The notes under the pieces were generated by a model. It worked only from the letters and a program-made list of their open reading frames with translations, did not search any database and had not been told where the DNA came from. The position numbers and the translations under genes were made by a program. Positions 11,480-13,214 of a DNA stretch of 13,214 bases are shown one piece after another. The stretch comes from VGEM01 sp033764265 (GTDB lineage Bacteria; Pseudomonadota; Alphaproteobacteria; Rhodospirillales; Rhodospirillaceae), in assembly GCA_033764265.1 (NCBI GenBank), contig JANRJB010000446.1:1-13214 (forward strand). The letters are read 5' to 3'. Position 1 is the first letter of the stretch. Each line of letters begins with the position of its first letter.

Positions 11480-12646
11480 TCAGCGCGCCTCGGCCCGCGG
11501 CTTGGGATCGTCCTGCATCGGCAGGCCCCAGCGCGGATCGAACAGGTTCCGGGTGCCGATGCCAAGCGCGCGGGCGTCCATCACGAAGGTTTTCAGGCCC
11601 TGCATGAAGCCGCGGCCGGTGGAGCGGGCGAAGGCGATCTTGGTGCCGTCGGGCGAGATCGACGGCAGGCCGTCGAAGCCCTCGTTGAACGTCAGCCGCC
11701 GAGGCGGCGTGCCGGCCAGATCGCCCAGGTAGACGTCCCAGTCGTTCTTGGTCTTGTCGGTGACGCGCACGAAGATGTAGTGGCGGCCGTCGGGCGCGGG
11801 GAACGGCGCCCAGTTCATGTCGCCGTCATAGGTGTAGCGGCGCCAGTCGGTGCCGTCGGTCTTGATGGTGAACACCGTCATCGGCGTCGGGCGGATCTTG
11901 CCGTATTCGCTGCGCCGCCAGGCGCGAAACATGATGCGGTCGTCGCCCGGCATGAAGAACGGCGCGCCTTCCTGCCAGTCGTCGGTGTCAGTGAGCCGGC
12001 GTTCGCCGGTGCCGTCGGCGTTCATGATCCACAGATCCATCTTACCGCCGATCATGCGGCCGAACACGATGCGCTTGCCGTCGTGCGACACCGACACCTC
12101 GGCCTCGTAGTTGGTGTTGTTGGTCAGCCGCTTGACGTTCTTGCCGTCGATGTCGGCGATATAGAGCTCGGCCCCTTGCGGGTACTCGTTCTGGTCCGAC
12201 CAGTTGCCGACCGGTAGATCCAGGTGATCGCGCGTCGAGGTGAACACCACGCGCTTGCCGTCGGGGAAGATGTACGAACAGGCATCCTGGCCGCGGTCGT
12301 TGACGCGCCAGACCTTGGCGCCGTCATCGGTGAACAGGTAGGTGAGCGCGCCGTTGGTGCCCATCGAGGTCTTCTTGGCGTCGGGGTCTCGCGTCTGGGC
12401 GATCAGCGTGACCGAGTCTTTGCCGTAATACGCCTCGGCCGCCTCGGGCACGTTGGGGATCATGCGCACCGGCAACTCGGCGCCGGTGGTGATCGGCGCC
12501 ATCGCCGCGGCGCGCTGGTCCAGCGTCATGCCGGCCAAGGGGTCGGCAGCGCCGGTGTTCGTATTCGCGGCGCAGCCGGCCAGAGCCGCGGCCAGTGCGA
12601 TGGCGGCCGCCGTCGCCGGCAGAGCCGAGTGAATGTTCGTCCGCAT
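11480..12646 (-). CDS. TolB/PD40-type beta-propeller lipoprotein
   Basis: A 388-residue lipoprotein. The signal ends in a lipobox L22-A-G-C25, with Ala at +2, which favours the outer membrane. The body is a beta-propeller built of at least five PD40/WD40-like blades, recognisable by F-P-D-G-K-R (127-132), S-H-D-G-K-R (187-192), M-P-G-D-D-R (232-237), A-P-D-G-R (284-288) and S-P-D-G-T-K (331-336). L-Y-I-A-D-I-D-G-K-N-V-K-R-L-T-N at 161-176 is TolB-like. Such propellers usually bind proteins or ligands at the cell envelope, but this is shorter than TolB and lacks its N-terminal domain, so it is not tolB itself. ATG 12646 has GGAGGAC 5 nt upstream. It diverges from an exported FGE-like gene, which may act with it. 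Confidence 0.88.
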   Translation of the reverse strand: MRTNIHSALPATAAAIALAAALAGCAANTNTGAADPLAGMTLDQRAAAMAPITTGAELPVRMIPNVPEAAEAYYGKDSVTLIAQTRDPDAKKTSMGTNGALTYLFTDDGAKVWRVNDRGQDACSYIFPDGKRVVFTSTRDHLDLPVGNWSDQNEYPQGAELYIADIDGKNVKRLTNNTNYEAEVSVSHDGKRIVFGRMIGGKMDLWIMNADGTGERRLTDTDDWQEGAPFFMPGDDRIMFRAWRRSEYGKIRPTPMTVFTIKTDGTDWRRYTYDGDMNWAPFPAPDGRHYIFVRVTDKTKNDWDVYLGDLAGTPPRRLTFNEGFDGLPSISPDGTKIAFARSTGRGFMQGLKTFVMDARALGIGTRNLFDPRWGLPMQDDPKPRAEAR

Positions 12647-12722
12647 GAAGTCCTCCAACGTTGAATGCTGAACCCTGATCGGGCTGGGGTGATGGCCGAG
12701 ATTAGCCGACAAGGCGCTGCAC

Positions 12723-12750
12723 TTGGCAAGCCGTGCGCGCGCGCTAAGCT
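12723..12750 (+). promoter_or_regulatory. putative promoter of the FGE-like gene
   Basis: TTGGCA (12723-12728) matches -35 at five of six positions. After a 16-nt spacer, TAAGCT (12745-12750) is a weak -10. On the minus strand TTGCCA (12724-12729) covers nearly the same bases and could be a -35 for the lipoprotein gene, with CTAATC 18 nt further on. Confidence 0.3.
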
Positions 12751-12786
12751 GAAGTTTGGGAGATGTTTTCGGGCGGAGCGAAGATC

Positions 12787-13214
12787 ATGGGCGTCGTTGT
12801 CCGTTTGTTGACATTGATCGGCATCCTGGTTGCGCACGCCCCGGCACCCGCCCTGTCGCAAGCCGCTCCCGCGTCATTTTCCGACTGCGCCGGCTGCCCG
12901 GAGATGATCGAGCTGCCGCGCGGGTCCGCGGTGCTGGGCGGCGAACCCTGGGACCAGGATATGAAAGCCAGCTGGGCCGCGACGCGCACCGCGACGATCG
13001 ACTATCGCCTGGCGGTGGCGCGCACCGAGGTGACACGCGCCCAGTACCGCGCGTTCGTCAAAGCCACCGGCTATGTCAGCCCGACCACCTCGTGCAACAC
13101 CTGGGGCTTCAACCGCATCCTGGGCCAGACCGAGGGCTACACCTGGGACGACCCCGGCTATCCGCAGCGCGAGGATCACCCCGTCGTGTGCGTGAGCTGG
13201 CAGGACGCCACCGC
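12787..13214 (+). CDS. exported formylglycine-generating-enzyme (SUMF1/FGE-sulfatase) domain protein, 3' end outside window
   Basis: The first 142 residues of a protein that runs off the right edge. Residues 1-24 form a Sec signal peptide (R6, hydrophobic core, A-L-S-Q). The mature part opens with F-S-D-C34-A-G-C37-P-E-M-I-E-L-P-R-G-S, the standard N-terminus of bacterial FGE-sulfatase-fold proteins. It continues with V-A-R-T-E-V-T-R-A-Q-Y-R-A-F near 77-90 and P-V-V-C-V-S-W-Q-D-A near 132-141, both hallmarks. True FGEs convert a sulfatase Cys to formylglycine using copper and two late cysteines. Those would lie beyond the window, so catalysis cannot be judged; many family members only bind ligands. 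ATG 12787 has GGAG 8 nt upstream. Confidence 0.85.
   Translation, partial: MGVVVRLLTLIGILVAHAPAPALSQAAPASFSDCAGCPEMIELPRGSAVLGGEPWDQDMKASWAATRTATIDYRLAVARTEVTRAQYRAFVKATGYVSPTTSCNTWGFNRILGQTEGYTWDDPGYPQREDHPVVCVSWQDAT

Noticed and set aside
11434..11565. N-terminal extension of the PIN toxin to ATG 11565
   Set aside because: The added residues are antisense to the lipoprotein gene and Arg/Cys/Pro-rich; the PIN fold begins directly at V-R-L-V-L-D-T-D.
11480..12646. Calling the beta-propeller lipoprotein tolB
   Set aside because: It has a lipobox and lacks the N-terminal TolB domain and the tol-pal neighbours; only the propeller repeat type is shared.

Overview
The window is GC-rich (roughly two thirds G+C by eye), densely packed, and looks chromosomal from a free-living proteobacterium. 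Strong AGGAG-type ribosome sites, ATGA/GTGA stop-start overlaps, an FNR/CRP-family-like box, an outer-membrane lipoprotein signal and a REP-like palindrome all fit. The class (alpha, beta or gamma) cannot be settled from this sequence alone. No rRNA, tRNA, CRISPR array or intact transposase is visible.

Left to right. (1) 76-596, plus strand: a two-gene toxin-antitoxin (TA) module, an unstable antitoxin of the TIGR02574/PF09720 type followed by a ParE/RelE-type toxin. (2) 676-2786, minus strand: a three-gene cluster of a NicO/UreH-like nickel/cobalt-type membrane transporter with a very His-rich loop, a 92-residue protein of unknown function, and a DUF4437/ChrR-like double-cupin protein with a His-rich tail. 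The transporter loop and the cupin tail share one motif, H-x-H-x-D-G-T-x-H-[AS]-H. An FNR/CRP-family-like palindrome lies upstream, and a hairpin terminator follows the cupin gene. (3) 2879-6291, minus strand: an MFS transporter, a two-module VOC (glyoxalase/dioxygenase fold) protein and a quinone-oxidoreductase-like MDR enzyme. This looks like a catabolic or detoxification operon. Between the last two genes lie an 18-bp-arm palindrome and a duplicated copy of the VOC gene's 3' end. (4) 6538-7110, plus strand: an SRPBCC/START-like protein. (5) 7113-9682, minus strand: two tandem, overlapping, paralogous Spinster-like MFS transporters. (6) 9945-10643, plus strand: a secreted protein of unknown family. 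(7) 10640-11433, minus strand: a second TA module with toxin first, a PIN-domain RNase and then a ribbon-helix-helix (RHH) antitoxin. A palindrome sits exactly in its probable promoter spacer. (8) 11480-12646, minus strand: a TolB/PD40 beta-propeller lipoprotein. (9) 12787 to the window end, plus strand: an exported formylglycine-generating-enzyme-like (SUMF1/FGE-fold) protein cut by the window edge.

The best candidate for an undescribed system is the 676-2786 cluster. A Ni/Co-type transporter, a small unknown protein and a putative cupin metalloprotein travel together, carry the same His motif and sit behind an FNR-type site. I read this as metal supply dedicated to a cupin enzyme, possibly under oxygen or redox control. 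The gene order, motifs and palindrome are seen directly; the metal, the reaction and the regulator are inferred.
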